Shown one piece after another: positions 1-10,395 of a DNA stretch of 64,000 nucleotides (positions are counted from its first letter, which is position 1; the number at the start of each line of letters is the position of its first letter). Under the pieces are notes generated by a model that was not told the origin of the DNA, made no database searches, and saw only the letters and a program-made list of their open reading frames with translations. A program made the position numbers and the translations under genes. Origin of the DNA: Odiellus spinosus (taxonomy: Eukaryota > Arthropoda > Arachnida > Opiliones > Phalangiidae); the NCBI GenBank assembly GCA_963920705.1, contig OY987228.1:13437187-13501186 (forward strand), in the 5' to 3' direction.

Positions 1-2209
1 AATCCCAGATTAATTTTATTTCGAGGGGTTGAAGAGAGTTGTAGCTCTTCTATATTTTTCCAAAATCAGTCCACCTAAAATATATTTTGTTACAGTTTTT
101 CTATTATTACTAAAAATCTTTAGTTTACCAACCTACCGCTTTTTCTGAAGAAAAGTCAACATTTAAAAAGAAATTTCGAAAGATTATATTGTGTAAACTC
201 TTTCTATATTACAAACCACGGTGACGCTCCCTTATATAACAAAACAACCAACCATATTCTATGAAGAAAGGTTTTTATAGATAGAAGCTAGAAAGCTAGA
301 CTTTATCAAAAATAATAAAAAATGAAAAATCGGGAATTTGATGAAAATTTCGGGTAAATCGAGTATATAAGTTTTTCATATCAAACATTTTTTTCCTCTC
401 GTTTTTTCCTTCTTCAAATATTGTTCGACGTATTTGGCGACACGTAAAATATAAGAACGTATAATATTTAGACTTTATTTCATTGCAACGGAAAGAAACG
501 TTGTTTAATGAATTTTCTCTTATGTAGGCCCGCTAGGTATAAAGACAACTATGAAATTGAACCTTCACGAATTCCCTCAGTAATTGATCAGCAACTACAT
601 ATTAGCTGCGTTCATACTAGGCCTTGGAATCGATTTAAACCGTTTCAAAACGATTCCGTCTTTCTGGAATCGATTTGATTCGATTTCTTGAAACTGCTTC
701 GGGAACCAATTTCATACCGATTCAGTTTCAGGAACCGATAGAAGATGCTACAATAAATTGATTTATAAAGATAATGGGTGAACACGCGCTTAAAACTTTT
801 GATTTTACCGTTTCAAATCGATTAAGAAATGGTAGTGTGACCGTAGTTAATAACAGTATTATTACATATGGGTTACTTAGCTACTTAAACATTTATAATA
901 TATCAATAGATGTGATTAAAAATAAAGTATATACACAACCAGACTTGATTCGGGTCTTGTCAAGCTCGCGAATTTAATCACAAGAATAAAAAAAAATCCT
1001 AGGCTGTTTTTACATACGCGTTACGTCAGTTTTGTCTTTTCATTTCATTGTATTCCCATAGAACTACAAAAGAAATCGGTTTACCCAATAAGGAAATATC
1101 ACCAAATATGGGTCCAAATTGCAAAAATTTCAAACATAATTCGATCAAATAGATCAAATAAAATAACCCGAATTCGACAAAAGTGGTCTAAAATTAAAAA
1201 TACATTTTCTTTTGGGCTTTTTAAAATGATAAGTTATTTACTATACAGATGCCGTTTTCTAAATTTAAATATTATTATTTTGGTAAAGCAAAATTTATTT
1301 TCAGCTATAATCTTTCCCAAATTGCTATGGGCCATTATTTATAATTATTTTTATTAAGCACGGTGCAATATTTCGGTGCTTCAATATTAATATGAATTTT
1401 ACATTAATTACTCAAAATAATATAGATTAAATGTTTTTGACTGGACTATTCTTTTTTATTATTATATAAATAACCTCATCCTTTTACCCTCAGACGTTCA
1501 TAGAGATTAGAGAATGGTCCCTTTCTCCCTGTCACTAAGACCATTTCCCCTGCATCAATCTTCTAGTAATCTTTAAAACAAATAAGGTCTATTTCGTGAA
1601 CGGAACCCTCTCGGTTTTTGTTTTTTCCCTGATTTTTCATTTACTCTCATTTAGAGAAAAAACGTCTGAGGGAGAAAGAGAAGACCAGTCTTTAGGATGA
1701 AACATCTGCCAGAGATTTCTAGTTTTTTCTCTCCTTTCGCCCCCGCCCTTTTGGGAAACTTTTTTTTTTTCTTTGGTGCTGTGCTCCATTGGGATCGCTA
1801 CTTAACTCCTCTTAAAAATAAAAATTCCGTGGAAAGGCTCTCTCTCTCTCTTCTGGATCCGAGAAGCCGTTTACTTTGGAAGCCTTTTAACTTTGAGAAG
1901 TTGGAGCTAGCGAAGGAGAAAGCTAATTATAAATGGATGCCGCCGAAAATTGCCTCTCTCTTGTCACTTATCGTTAAAGATTTCAATTTGTTTTGTCATT
2001 TTCGCTTCCTCTTTCTCTTCTCTCGCTTCTATTAGCCCTTTCTCTTTCGCGCGCTTTCTTGACTAATCGATCGTTTTATTGTTTAGCTTAGTTAATTTTA
2101 GTTCACGCCAACTTTTAAAATTGGGTTTGACTTCCTAATGGCTCTTATTAAAGGGATGGTAAAGCTCCAAGACGTTTTGAATATTTTTTTTTTCCTTAGT
2201 TGTCTATCA
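1..2209. other. Intergenic DNA left of hbn, no gene seen
   Basis: AT-rich sequence without a convincing coding region. A short block at about 620-745 repeats variants of GGAATCGATTT and GGAACC, which looks like decayed repeat DNA. A 112-codon open frame at 1697-2035 is rich in Phe and Leu from T- and CT-runs and resembles no family, so I treat it as chance. Confidence 0.6.
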
Positions 2210-2216
2210 GTATAAG

Positions 2217-2533
2217 CAAGAATTAATTCAGGTTCCATAAGAATATGGGAGCATAGCTTTAGCCTCTTGTACCATCCTCCCAAACTTTATAACAAAAGTT
2301 CGTCTGCAATTTTCTCAACATTTGTACGCTTAAATCTTTTTTCGGTCGGCACCATTTTTATTACCCAAAATATTATGTCAAGGTCGTTAGTGGCGCGGGT
2401 TTATAATATAATGTCAGGAGCGATTTACTTGAAAAATCGATTCGAAGCAGACGAACTTTCGCTACAAAGTTTGGGAGGATGGTTATTGAATCGCGGCCCT
2501 CCCATATTCTTACGGAACCTGAATGGATTCTTG
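2217..2533. mobile_element. MITE-like element with ~95-bp TIRs and 7-bp TSD
   Basis: A 317-bp element bounded by imperfect terminal inverted repeats. The left arm (2217 to about 2310) begins CAAGAATTAATTCAGG and the right arm, read on the other strand from 2533, begins CAAGAATCCATTCAGG; similarity continues for roughly 90 bp. The 7-bp direct repeat GTATAAG flanks it (2210-2216 and 2534-2540), as expected for a target-site duplication. It has no transposase frame, so it is non-autonomous. Ends CAAG...CTTG plus a 7-bp duplication resemble the elements at 50577 and 54145. The superfamily is not settled (P-like or hAT-like are possible). Confidence 0.75.
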
Positions 2534-2689
2534 GTATAAGTTAGAAAAGGTTTTTGATTTCCGGCATTGCTTCCTTTTAATACTCTTCCGGCTCGTGTAT
2601 ATAATGTTATCTCTACTTGATTGGTTTTCTTAGGGAGGTTGAATCAAGTTTAGTTCATGACACGTTTTCAAGGTTCGCGAAATTTAAGA

Positions 2690-3320
2690 CATGTACAATT
2701 ACGGAGCTATGAATTGGAGGTCAATTTAATTGAGATTCAAGAATTGGGGGTCAATTTAATTGTGGTTGAAGAATTAGAATTCTATTTAATTGCGGTTCTA
2801 AAAATTTTTGGTGTATTTAATTGTGGCTCAAGAAATTTAGGGTTCTATTTAACTGTGACTCGAGAAATTTGGGGCTCTATTTAATTGCTGTTCTAGAAAT
2901 TTGGGGCTCTATTTAATTGCTGTTCTAGAAATTTGGGGCTCTATTTAATTGCTGTTCTAGAAATTTGGTTCTATTTAATTGCTGTTCTAGAAATTTGGTT
3001 CTATTTAATTGCTGTTCTAGAAATTTGGTTCTATTTAATTGCTGTTCTAGAAATTTGGTTCTATTTAATTGCTGTTCTAGAAATTTGGTTCTATTTAATT
3101 GCTGTTCTAGAAATTTGGTTCTATTTAATTGCTGTTCTAGAAATTTGGTTCTATTTAATTGCAGTTCTAGAAATTTGGGGTCTAAGGCAATTGTAAGTCT
3201 ATAAAAATAAGTATCTTTGTAATTGTGGGTTTATGGAAATTTGTATACCATGCGCTTGTGAGTCAAGAAATTTGGAGTCTATACAATTGTTGGTGTGGAA
3301 AATAGTGGTATTTTCAATTG
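2690..3320. repeat. 30-bp minisatellite
   Basis: Tandem array with a near-perfect 30-bp unit (CTATTTAATTGCTGTTCTAG plus AAATTTGGTT) between about 2942 and 3175, decaying on both sides into 30-33-bp degenerate copies. The unit length is a multiple of three and contains no stop in two frames, so the array produces open frames with a 10-residue periodicity. These are not genes. Confidence 0.95.
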
Positions 3321-3444
3321 TTTGTCTAAAATTAAGAGTAGAAATAAGGGATCTATTCATTTGTAAATAAGGGGTATATTTACAATGGCTCTAAATGTTT
3401 TAAACTATAACTAGAAAACTGGGATCTAGCGATGGGAAATAGTA

Positions 3445-4088
3445 TCATGAATTTATACATCCCTCATGAATATCCAATTGTAGCCTTACCCCATAGTCCA
3501 TTCCCAAAAGGTAATAGGAGGAGCCTAATTTTCCCGCCAAACAAGTGACGTCATGTGACGTAATTTCTCGAGCCAATAAAAACGAAACCGGAGATGGAAT
3601 ATTAGGGGGCTGGCTTATGAGGGAGAAAAATAGAACTTATAGAAGAGTGGCTATATTTTCGTACGTTTCGGTTTGTTGAATTTGTTCACCGATTTTACTT
3701 AAAATTAAGATATTAAAAGGCTAAAAAGTTTGAAATTAATTTTTATAAAATGACGGAATAAAATCCCGACCTCCTAAACGCAAGTTTCTTTATTTTTCTT
3801 AAATTTTTTTACACTCTTATTCGTGGATTTCGTTTGAGAATCATTTTTCTTTTTCTTATTCATTATAAACTTCAATTTTAAGTATCAATTAAAAACGTAA
3901 AAATAAAGCGCATTAGGAAAATAGGAACATGAGGCCGATAGGAATTTAACAACAACACGTCGTCTGCTACTATCTAACAGAAAAAAAAAACTGATTCAAA
4001 TTTCCGCCATAGGCTCCACCCATCCCCGAAAGGGAGGCGACGCGGTATAAGCCCGATGGATATTCATGAGGGATGTATAAATTCATGA
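3445..4088. mobile_element. TIR element, 644 bp, 31-bp perfect TIRs, TAGTA TSD
   Basis: The first 31 bases (3445-3475, beginning TCATGAATTTATACATCCCT) are exactly repeated in inverted orientation at 4058-4088. The pentamer TAGTA lies directly outside both ends (3440-3444 and 4089-4093) and is the likely target-site duplication. The interior is AT-rich, codes for nothing recognisable, and has a GC-rich patch near each end. This is a non-autonomous DNA transposon. Perfect terminal repeats suggest a fairly recent insertion. Confidence 0.8.
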
Positions 4089-4093
4089 TAGTA

Positions 4094-5157
4094 TTAGCCC
4101 TCTAGAGATCTAGAAAATTAGTATTTAAGTAACACACTTAACCTTATAAAACATTAATGTTCCTTTAACTTGGAAAACCGATCTTTAACCGGTATCGCTC
4201 TTTAATTGCGTCTGATTTTTCATTTCCTCTTAACGCACCCGGAAGAATACACAATTTTTATATCCGCGGATAATAAAGACTTATCTGGGTCTCCGTGTAT
4301 CATTTTACTTATATTCAGTTAATCTTTAACAGAAGGCGTGGTTTTGGCGCCAAAAAGGAATTGGCGGGGATTGGGTGCTACAGGAAGAGCGTCGCTAGCT
4401 TTTCCACCAATAGACAAGATGCGCGCGCTTGCCTCCTTCGATCCTTCTCTCATACACAGTATCTCTCTCTCCAAGAGTTTCTCTTCTCTCTCTCCCTCCC
4501 CATCTTTCTCCCTTCTGTCCGCACCAGATCGTGAACCGTGTTCGAACGCGCGAAGAACTCTGGAGGCTTAATTGCGTTAACGGGATAGTTACCCCATTTA
4601 AGGCGGGTTTGGTCGAGTAGGGGAAAAGGGGGAGACGAAGGAAAAGAGAGAATTCTCTCCCATCAGTATCCGGAGAAGCCGAGGGAAAAACCTCCCAGCC
4701 TCACTCGATCCTCGATCTCGCGGATGAGAAGGGGATGAAAAGACCTTTGGGGGTGGAAATTTCTATCTCTATCTCTCTCTCTCTATTAAAGAGGCTTTAG
4801 TAGCCGAGAAAGAAGATGGTAACTTTATTCTACGCAGAAAATAGATGCAAAAACTGTTCAGTGTTGACGCGTGAAAGAGGGAGAGGAAGTGTTTGGAAAG
4901 GGGAGAAGGGAGGTGGTTAGTGGCTAAATCGGGACGTGGAGAGGTGTAGGGGGAAAAGCCTCCGTACCGCGCGGGAGAAGGCAATTCATAGTCCCGAATT
5001 GTCGGAACCAGACGAGAAAAGAATGCCATCCAAGGAAGACTAGTAAAAATCGGACGGGATCTGTCCTTATATCTACGAGGAACAAAAAGACTCGGGATCT
5101 TAGCTTATTTCGTTTTGGAACAACTCCGTAATTGAGGTTAGGGTTAAAATCTCGATT
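4094..5157 (+). promoter_or_regulatory. hbn 5' flank, probable promoter and 5' UTR
   Basis: GC content rises here and CT-rich tracts (4460-4510, 4770-4790) and CpG-containing words are frequent. It carries the palindrome TTTTGGCGCCAAAA at 4342-4355, a second E2F-like word TTGGCGGGG at 4361-4369, and CCAAT at about 4404-4408. No canonical TATA box sits at an obvious distance from a start site. Open frames of 60-85 codons on both strands (4295-4620, 4769-5029) are pyrimidine-tract artefacts. That the region is the promoter is inferred from position and composition; 5' UTR exons could also lie here. Confidence 0.45.
4342..4369 (+). promoter_or_regulatory. E2F-like sites upstream of hbn
   Basis: A 14-bp perfect palindrome TTTTGGCGCCAAAA (4342-4355) is followed at 4359-4369 by AATTGGCGGGG. 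Both contain the TTTSSCGC/TTGGCGGG core bound by E2F/DP factors in animals. The site lies about 800 bp upstream of the hbn ATG. The same 11-mer AATTGGCGGGG occurs in the Rx 5' flank at 48513-48523. Function is inferred from the motif alone. Confidence 0.4.
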
Positions 5158-5452
5158 ATGTTGCGAGGACCATCCCCGCCGACTGTCGAATCCGCGTCTC
5201 CGCCGAAAGAAACTTCGTCTTCCGTTGCTACGACTGCCAGCAAAAACAATCTACGATTCTCGTTGTATTCCATCGAAAGATTGTTGGGTTCCGCCGGAGG
5301 AGGCGTTCCTTGGAAAAGTTCTAATCACGCCGCCGCTTCGCTTTTTTCATCGACTTCTTCGACGTTACAGTTGGCGCAACGTTCCTTAGTGGCGCAAGCG
5401 AATCATTTACATCATCACCATCATAATCACAAGAGAGACGTAGCTCACGAAG
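5158..5452 (+). CDS. hbn: hbn coding exon 1
   Basis: Encodes residues 1-98 plus the first base of codon 99. It contains the octapeptide-like YSIERLLG, a WRPW/eh1-type repressor motif analogue of PRD-class proteins, then a Ser-rich stretch and a short poly-His. The donor GAAG|GTAACG at 5453 is a good consensus and leaves phase 1, which is exactly what exon 2 needs. The frame remains open past the donor to 5586, but that sequence is intron. Confidence 0.85.
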
Positions 5453-8400
5453 GTAACGACGATTCCGGAAGAATTCTCGATTTTACACACGGCGGACCCT
5501 ATCGTAATTGTAAATATCTTTGTCAGATTTTGAGGGGTTTTCAATTTGCATTATCTCGTGATTCACGTTACGTTTGGCTTGCCTAACTTCTTCTTTTGAA
5601 CGGAGTGTTTCATCCACTATTTTTGATACAATCCCAAGTTATTGCATGGATCCATCCAACAACTTTATCACGTTTAAATCCGAGTTCGATTTCAAATTGC
5701 AAGGGTGTTATATACCAGCATTTACGTAGAATTATTTGACGTATTTCCATCAATTGTTGTCAATTCCTTAAACTATGGTTGATATTTGAGTGCCTAATTT
5801 TCCGTCTCCGTTTAAGCTTGACTTAAAGACTGATATTTCGGCAATGTTTCCTTCTGATATACTTCAAAACAAATAATACTGTTTTTCGTAACTATCTTCT
5901 AGCTCCTATCGCATTCTTTGAATGTAATGACCCAACTGCACTTCTCACGCATGAATCAACTTGACAGGTCAATTAAGTTATTACTGAATGTTTATTCCCG
6001 AATAGCATGCAATTGATTCGTTTATATTGATAAAAAATGAGAAAACATGTTTTTTAATAAAGTTATAGTCCCTCACATTATCCCAGTTTCGAATCTCTGT
6101 GAAGTGCAAATTTGGTTTTCTTTTCGTTCTCCCAGATGATCCTAATCGTCTTTCAACGTTGTACTCAGTTTTTTTCCCTAATTTTTTTTCCCTGGCGTTC
6201 TTCTTTGATCCTTTGATTTGTCAGCCGCCCAGAGTTTGAGCCGTCGTCCGGCGCATCTCCTCGAAAGGGACGATGCCATGGGAACCGCTAGCGCGGACGC
6301 TATCGGAGGTTACATCGGCGCCGACTCTAAAGGCGAATCTAAATTACTCTCGTTGACGTTGACGTCCGCGGAAGACGGCGGCGAGATCGTGACAGCGGCC
6401 GAAGAATCTTCAGGATCGGGGGCGACCAATTTGGTGGGGGGAGAGGATGGTTCCTCCGCGCCTTCGAACAACGATCCTTACGACGATAAGCCCAGGAAAA
6501 TCCGTCGCAGTCGCACCACTTTCACCACTTACCAACTTCACCAATTGGAGCGAGCCTTCGAGAAAACTCAATACCCTGACGTTTTCACCCGTGAGGAGTT
6601 AGCCATGAGACTCGATTTGAGCGAAGCTAGAGTCCAGGTATAATTATTTGTCCACCGAGTTGTTTGCACCTTTCTTATTTCTTAACTGAAATATTCTAAG
6701 ATATTAATCAAAAGTGTGATCAAGGTTTTTGGACCACAAAATATCTAACGGTAATTTCAAATTCGAAGCCAGTTTTAAGGATTTTTGCAAAACCTTTTTT
6801 TTAATTACTGATAATTGAGATGAAAAAATTAAATGCAGATTTAATGTTAGAGAATGCCTTTTACCACTTTCAAAACACTGAAATATTCTGCTATATTACA
6901 TTGAATGAAGTTTCAAAGTTAATTTAAAAATTCACGAAGATTGCTAAAAAAGGTTAGAAATTAAGAAAACCATGTCATCATTATTTGAATATAACTTGAC
7001 ATTTTAATATTAGTAAGCTTATGAATTATAATTTTTCGAATACCAAATTTTATCATCCAAATCGCTCTCACAAATTTGATTAGTGTAATGGAATACTTCC
7101 GCATTATCCCCAAATCTAAATTCAAAACCTCCTTTTCCGCGATACACCCTCAAATAAACTTTAAACAACTAGTCAAGTTTGAAAAATACATTAAAAATTG
7201 AATCTGGTAATGGGGAGACGAAAATTAATATAAATTCATCCTTATCACTCGACTTGGATTTTGAGATTTGCTCTGACGCTCTCTCTCGTAAAAATCGGTT
7301 CATTTATTGCTTTATCTTACGAGATAATCCCTCCCCTATATTCGATAGACTGAATTGCGCGAGGTCTTTCTCCATTCATCCCAACGGTCCAACACGGCTT
7401 TGAATTCACGCTAGGGATAAGAGAAGAACCCTCGAAACAAATTCGGCGCAAACATTCTCTCCTACAAATATAGCCGAAGTCTCTTCGCGTTATATAACTT
7501 CGCCTCTCTCCGTTTAAATATAGTATATACCTCGGGGGAAGAGAGTTTTCAATCAATTGAAATCATTAATTGAACGGGAAAACCTCAGTTACCCTGGTAA
7601 AAAGAGAGATTGGAGCTGTTCGGGATGAGAGTAGTTCGCGAGTGAAGAGTCGTTTAGGCTTATCTCTAAATGACGTCTCATTCAACATTTATTAGCGGCG
7701 ATTCAATCCACGCGGGGAATTCGAAGCGGGAGATTTTTTGACGCGTTCCCATCTCCTTCAGATAACTTATACATTAGGTCAGAAATTGTTCGGCCATACG
7801 CGTTAATATCAATTGGAAATAATCCGTACTACTTTTTTGTCGATGATAATTATTATCGTGTAAAACTACACTCTGTCATTGACTGTTTGTATCAATTTAG
7901 ACTGGTATAGAGTGTGAACTCGCGAGAGCGATGACTGAGAGGGGAAACGCGCGCGCGAATATGATGGAGGACTCGACGATCGACTCGAGTATGTTATATA
8001 CGATTTGTCCATGCATGGGAGAATACCGAATGGAATAGAAAACATACATATAGTGGGTGGATTTCTGATCTCCCAACGCTTCTCTTACCTTCGTTAAATA
8101 TTGTTCTATTCGTGTTAGTTTCTTGTAAGGACACAAAAACCCCGTCGTGTTTCGTATAGGTTAGATGATCGAGTGCTTAGCAAATGGGATAAAAATGTCC
8201 GCCAGATTAATTTTTAATGCCGACTGATTCGACTTTATTAAAAAGCATTTTGTTTTTCACGTTTCACATCTTTTGGAACGTTTTTAATATATTTTTACTT
8301 TATGAGAATGTATCGGTCGACAGATGCTTGTATTTTTGAATTTGATTGATTTTAAGTGGTACCCAGAAGTTTCGGATATATTGATTAAATATAAAGGTTT

Positions 8401-9772
8401 AGTTACGTTTTTGAAATCCATGATTTCAATCAGAAAATAGACTTTGATTTATATGCCGTAATTATTTGTAAAACTGCTAATTTTAAACTTTTAAGTAATA
8501 GTCCTGGTCGATTTCCAAAACCGGAAGTCTAGAGAACCTCGCGAAAATTTTGGCGGGGAAAACTTTTTGTCACGTGATCGTCCGCCATCTTTTTGTAGTG
8601 TGAAAATAGCTACAGACTAACCAACGCCTCCTATACTTTATCATATAGGAAGCGTTGGACTAACAACTTGAATTTGGTTTGTGGGAAATAAAATTAGAAA
8701 TAGTCTGGCAGCCTGTTACTACAAAAAGATGGCGGCGCGGCTATGAGACAAGGGCCCATTTCCGGCAAATCGACCAGGACTATTTAAAGCAACGAATAAA
8801 AATCCTTCGAATTTCACATTTGCCCGATAGTTGCGCGACGTTCCATCGGATGGCGTATTCAAATAGATCGCATAATCTAGCGTTACTTGTTTAATCTATT
8901 TTTCGCTGTCTGATTGGTCACGCTATTTGATCGACATAGGAAAATTAGTTTAGAATCATTTTCTCTGGTTAAAATGCTAACCTAACAAGCTAAAATAATT
9001 TTAAACCATGCATGGATGCGTGAACTCCAAAATTTGCACGATGCCTTCCCAGTGTTAATTTCCTTCCATGTTTCTTATTGGTTCAAATATTTTCATTTGA
9101 ACACAGGTCTGGTTTCAAAACCGACGCGCCAAGTGGCGTAAACGTGAGAAAGCCATGGGTCGCGAAAGTCCTTGTAGTTTCTCTTTGTCGGACCCATTAG
9201 GTCCTCCGCTTCACTTACCATTACCATCCTCATTACACGGACACCATCGCGCTACAGACTTTTTGAACTTGTACTCCTTACCACCGGGTCATCCTGGTAA
9301 CGGAGATTCCCTATTGAACTTACCACCGGGAGTTTCTCACCATCATCCGGCCCTTTCCCTACCAGGTCCATTGGGACTAGGACATTTTTTCTTGAACGGG
9401 AACGGTCCGGCGTTCCCTTCACATGCCGGACATCACCCTGGTTCACCATGGTCCAAAAACCACCTCAACTCCGCGCTTCTGTCAGTTTATATGTTAGGTG
9501 CGGCCGCTGTCGGTTCGCCCTTCGCGTCACCCTCTACGTCTTCCGCTAGCTTGTTAGTACCAGCGTCCAATCGAAGCCCACCTACGTCACCCGGTTCGCC
9601 CAACTCTTCCAGACTAGGAGGAGATAATGGCTTTAACGCGTCCTGTGACCGGTCTTCTCCAAAAAGCGCCAGCTCTTCGTGCACTCAAAGTCCTTTGGAA
9701 CTGTTGAGGTTCAAAACCTCTTCTAGGAAACGGGAAAATCACCAAAGTAACAGCGATTCGGATGATTCCTAA
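5158..9772 (+). CDS. hbn: Homeobrain (Hbn) homeodomain transcription factor, three coding exons
   Basis: The CDS is join(5158..5452, 6225..6637, 9107..9772), 1374 nt, 457 aa. The protein is a predicted nuclear DNA-binding regulator; in other animals hbn is expressed in the anterior brain. An octapeptide-like motif YSIERLLG lies at residues 37-44 and a His run at 85-89. The Q50 paired-like homeodomain is at 191-250, with [20 protein letters not shown], the LDLSEARVQ stretch and [15 protein letters not shown]. These match Hbn rather than Arx/Al (which have SYQLEELERAF). A Pro/Ser/Gly-rich tail ends in an OAR-like [10 protein letters not shown] (431-440). The start is the first ATG after an in-frame TAG at 5101-5103. 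Introns are phase 1 and phase 0 with GT-AG ends; the second splits the homeodomain between residues 46 and 47, as in Rx next door. Rx lies 19 kb downstream in opposite orientation. The gene looks complete. Confidence 0.93.
5453..6224 (+). other. hbn: hbn intron 1
   Basis: 772-bp phase-1 intron, GTAACG donor and TTGATTTGTCAG acceptor preceded by a T-rich tract. AT-rich; no repeat or RNA gene noticed inside. Confidence 0.8.
6225..6637 (+). CDS. hbn: hbn coding exon 2 (acidic linker and homeodomain helices 1-2)
   Basis: Encodes the end of codon 99 to Q236. An acidic, Gly/Ser/Ala-rich linker is followed by the basic arm and helices 1 and 2 of the homeodomain up to position 46. The donor CCAG|GTATAA at 6638 is phase 0. 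The intron position inside helix 3 is typical of paired-like genes. Confidence 0.92.
6638..9106 (+). other. hbn: hbn intron 2
   Basis: 2469-bp phase-0 intron with GTATAA donor and GAACACAG acceptor. It carries a 288-bp fold-back element at 8497-8784. Otherwise it is AT-rich with no gene seen; short open frames at 7179-7556 and 7897-8136 show no family resemblance. Confidence 0.85.
8497..8784. mobile_element. Fold-back MITE-like element inside hbn intron 2
   Basis: The 18-bp end AATAGTCCTGGTCGATTT (8497-8514) is perfectly inverted at 8767-8784. A second inverted pair, CGCCATCTTTTTGTAGT, lies further in (about 8583-8599 and 8718-8736). The centre (8621-8658) forms a hairpin built on CCAACGC...GCGTTGG. 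The whole element could fold into one long interrupted stem. No clear target-site duplication was found. It is non-coding. Confidence 0.7.
9107..9772 (+). CDS. hbn: hbn coding exon 3 (homeodomain helix 3 and C-terminal tail)
   Basis: Starts [10 protein letters not shown] (homeodomain position 47 onward) and ends with a TAA stop at 9770-9772. The tail is rich in Pro, Ser, Leu, Gly and His up to about residue 350 and Ser-rich after it. It ends with an OAR-like [10 protein letters not shown], then a basic SSRKRE and an acidic DSDDS terminus. The tail is poorly conserved in this family, so exon identity rests on the homeodomain part and the frame. Confidence 0.92.
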   Translation, partial: VWFQNRRAKWRKREKAMGRESPCSFSLSDPLGPPLHLPLPSSLHGHHRATDFLNLYSLPPGHPGNGDSLLNLPPGVSHHHPALSLPGPLGLGHFFLNGNGPAFPSHAGHHPGSPWSKNHLNSALLSVYMLGAAAVGSPFASPSTSSASLLVPASNRSPPTSPGSPNSSRLGGDNGFNASCDRSSPKSASSSCTQSPLELLRFKTSSRKRENHQSNSDSDDS

Positions 9773-10140
9773 AACGATGCGCAATATTGGTCACAATCCA
9801 ATCCCAAACCCGCGATTTTCCCGAACTGATAAAACGGGAAACTTTTAATTATATCACGAGTCTATATTTATTGTCTAAGAAGACTTTTTGCGTTAAATGT
9901 TCGTACCTATAGAAAAAATAAAATATATTGTATATATCACATATTTTTGTGATGGTCGTGTAATTTCTACCAGCTCAATGATTATTTCAAATTTACAATA
10001 GTGAAATGTGGCTGTCCAAAAGGCCATATTAAGCAATTTTGCGCCCGGGACCAAGACTATACGTTGCCTCGTAATTTGGAATCTTACCCTCGCTCAGCTA
10101 GGTAGGGAAGGATTCGACCCTGGCTGTCGATTAGCCACAA
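9773..10140 (+). other. hbn: hbn 3' UTR and downstream flank
   Basis: AT-rich sequence directly after the hbn stop, containing a canonical AATAAA about 145 bases downstream. No other gene is seen before the tandem repeat at 10145. Confidence 0.5.
9917..9922 (+). terminator. hbn: Polyadenylation signal AATAAA for hbn
   Basis: Canonical hexamer 145 nt after the hbn stop, followed by T/GT-rich sequence (ATATTTTTGTGATGG) about 40 nt downstream, as expected for a cleavage site near 9935-9945. Inferred from motif and position. Confidence 0.5.
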
Positions 10141-10144
10141 TATC

Positions 10145-10395
10145 TATAAATAATAGCCCAAATTACAAAATATTGAAAAATTCTAGCCAAAGATGTAACA
10201 CTTTTTAAAAATAATAGCCCAAATCACCAAATTATAAAAATATATCAGAAGCCCTTTGATTTTATTACTTTTTAAAAATAGTAGCCCAACTCACCAAAAT
10301 ATTTAAAAATCATGGACCAAATTGTATCACTTTTGAGAATCATCAGATTTTAAAAATCATCTCACATCGTCACTCTTTTTAAAAATAATGATTTC
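10145..10395. repeat. Tandem repeat, ~60-66-bp unit, about 4 copies
   Basis: The phrase TTTTAAAAATAATAGCCCAA recurs with drift at about 10146, 10205, 10271 and 10371, each followed by ATCACCAAAATAT-like sequence. Degenerate minisatellite, non-coding. Confidence 0.7.

Noticed and set aside
1697..2035. 112-codon frame starting with ATG
   Set aside because: T-run and CT-tract driven, no recognisable domain, no promoter or splice context.
2933..3204. Open frames with 10-residue repeats
   Set aside because: By-product of the 30-bp minisatellite, whose unit length is divisible by three; open in two frames at once.
5453..5586. Continuation of hbn exon 1 frame to 5586
   Set aside because: The GTAACG donor at 5453 gives the phase exon 2 requires; the extension has no family resemblance.
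10080..10135. tRNA- or SINE-like B box (minus strand GGTCGAATCC)
   Set aside because: No A box at the proper spacing upstream and no cloverleaf can be drawn.
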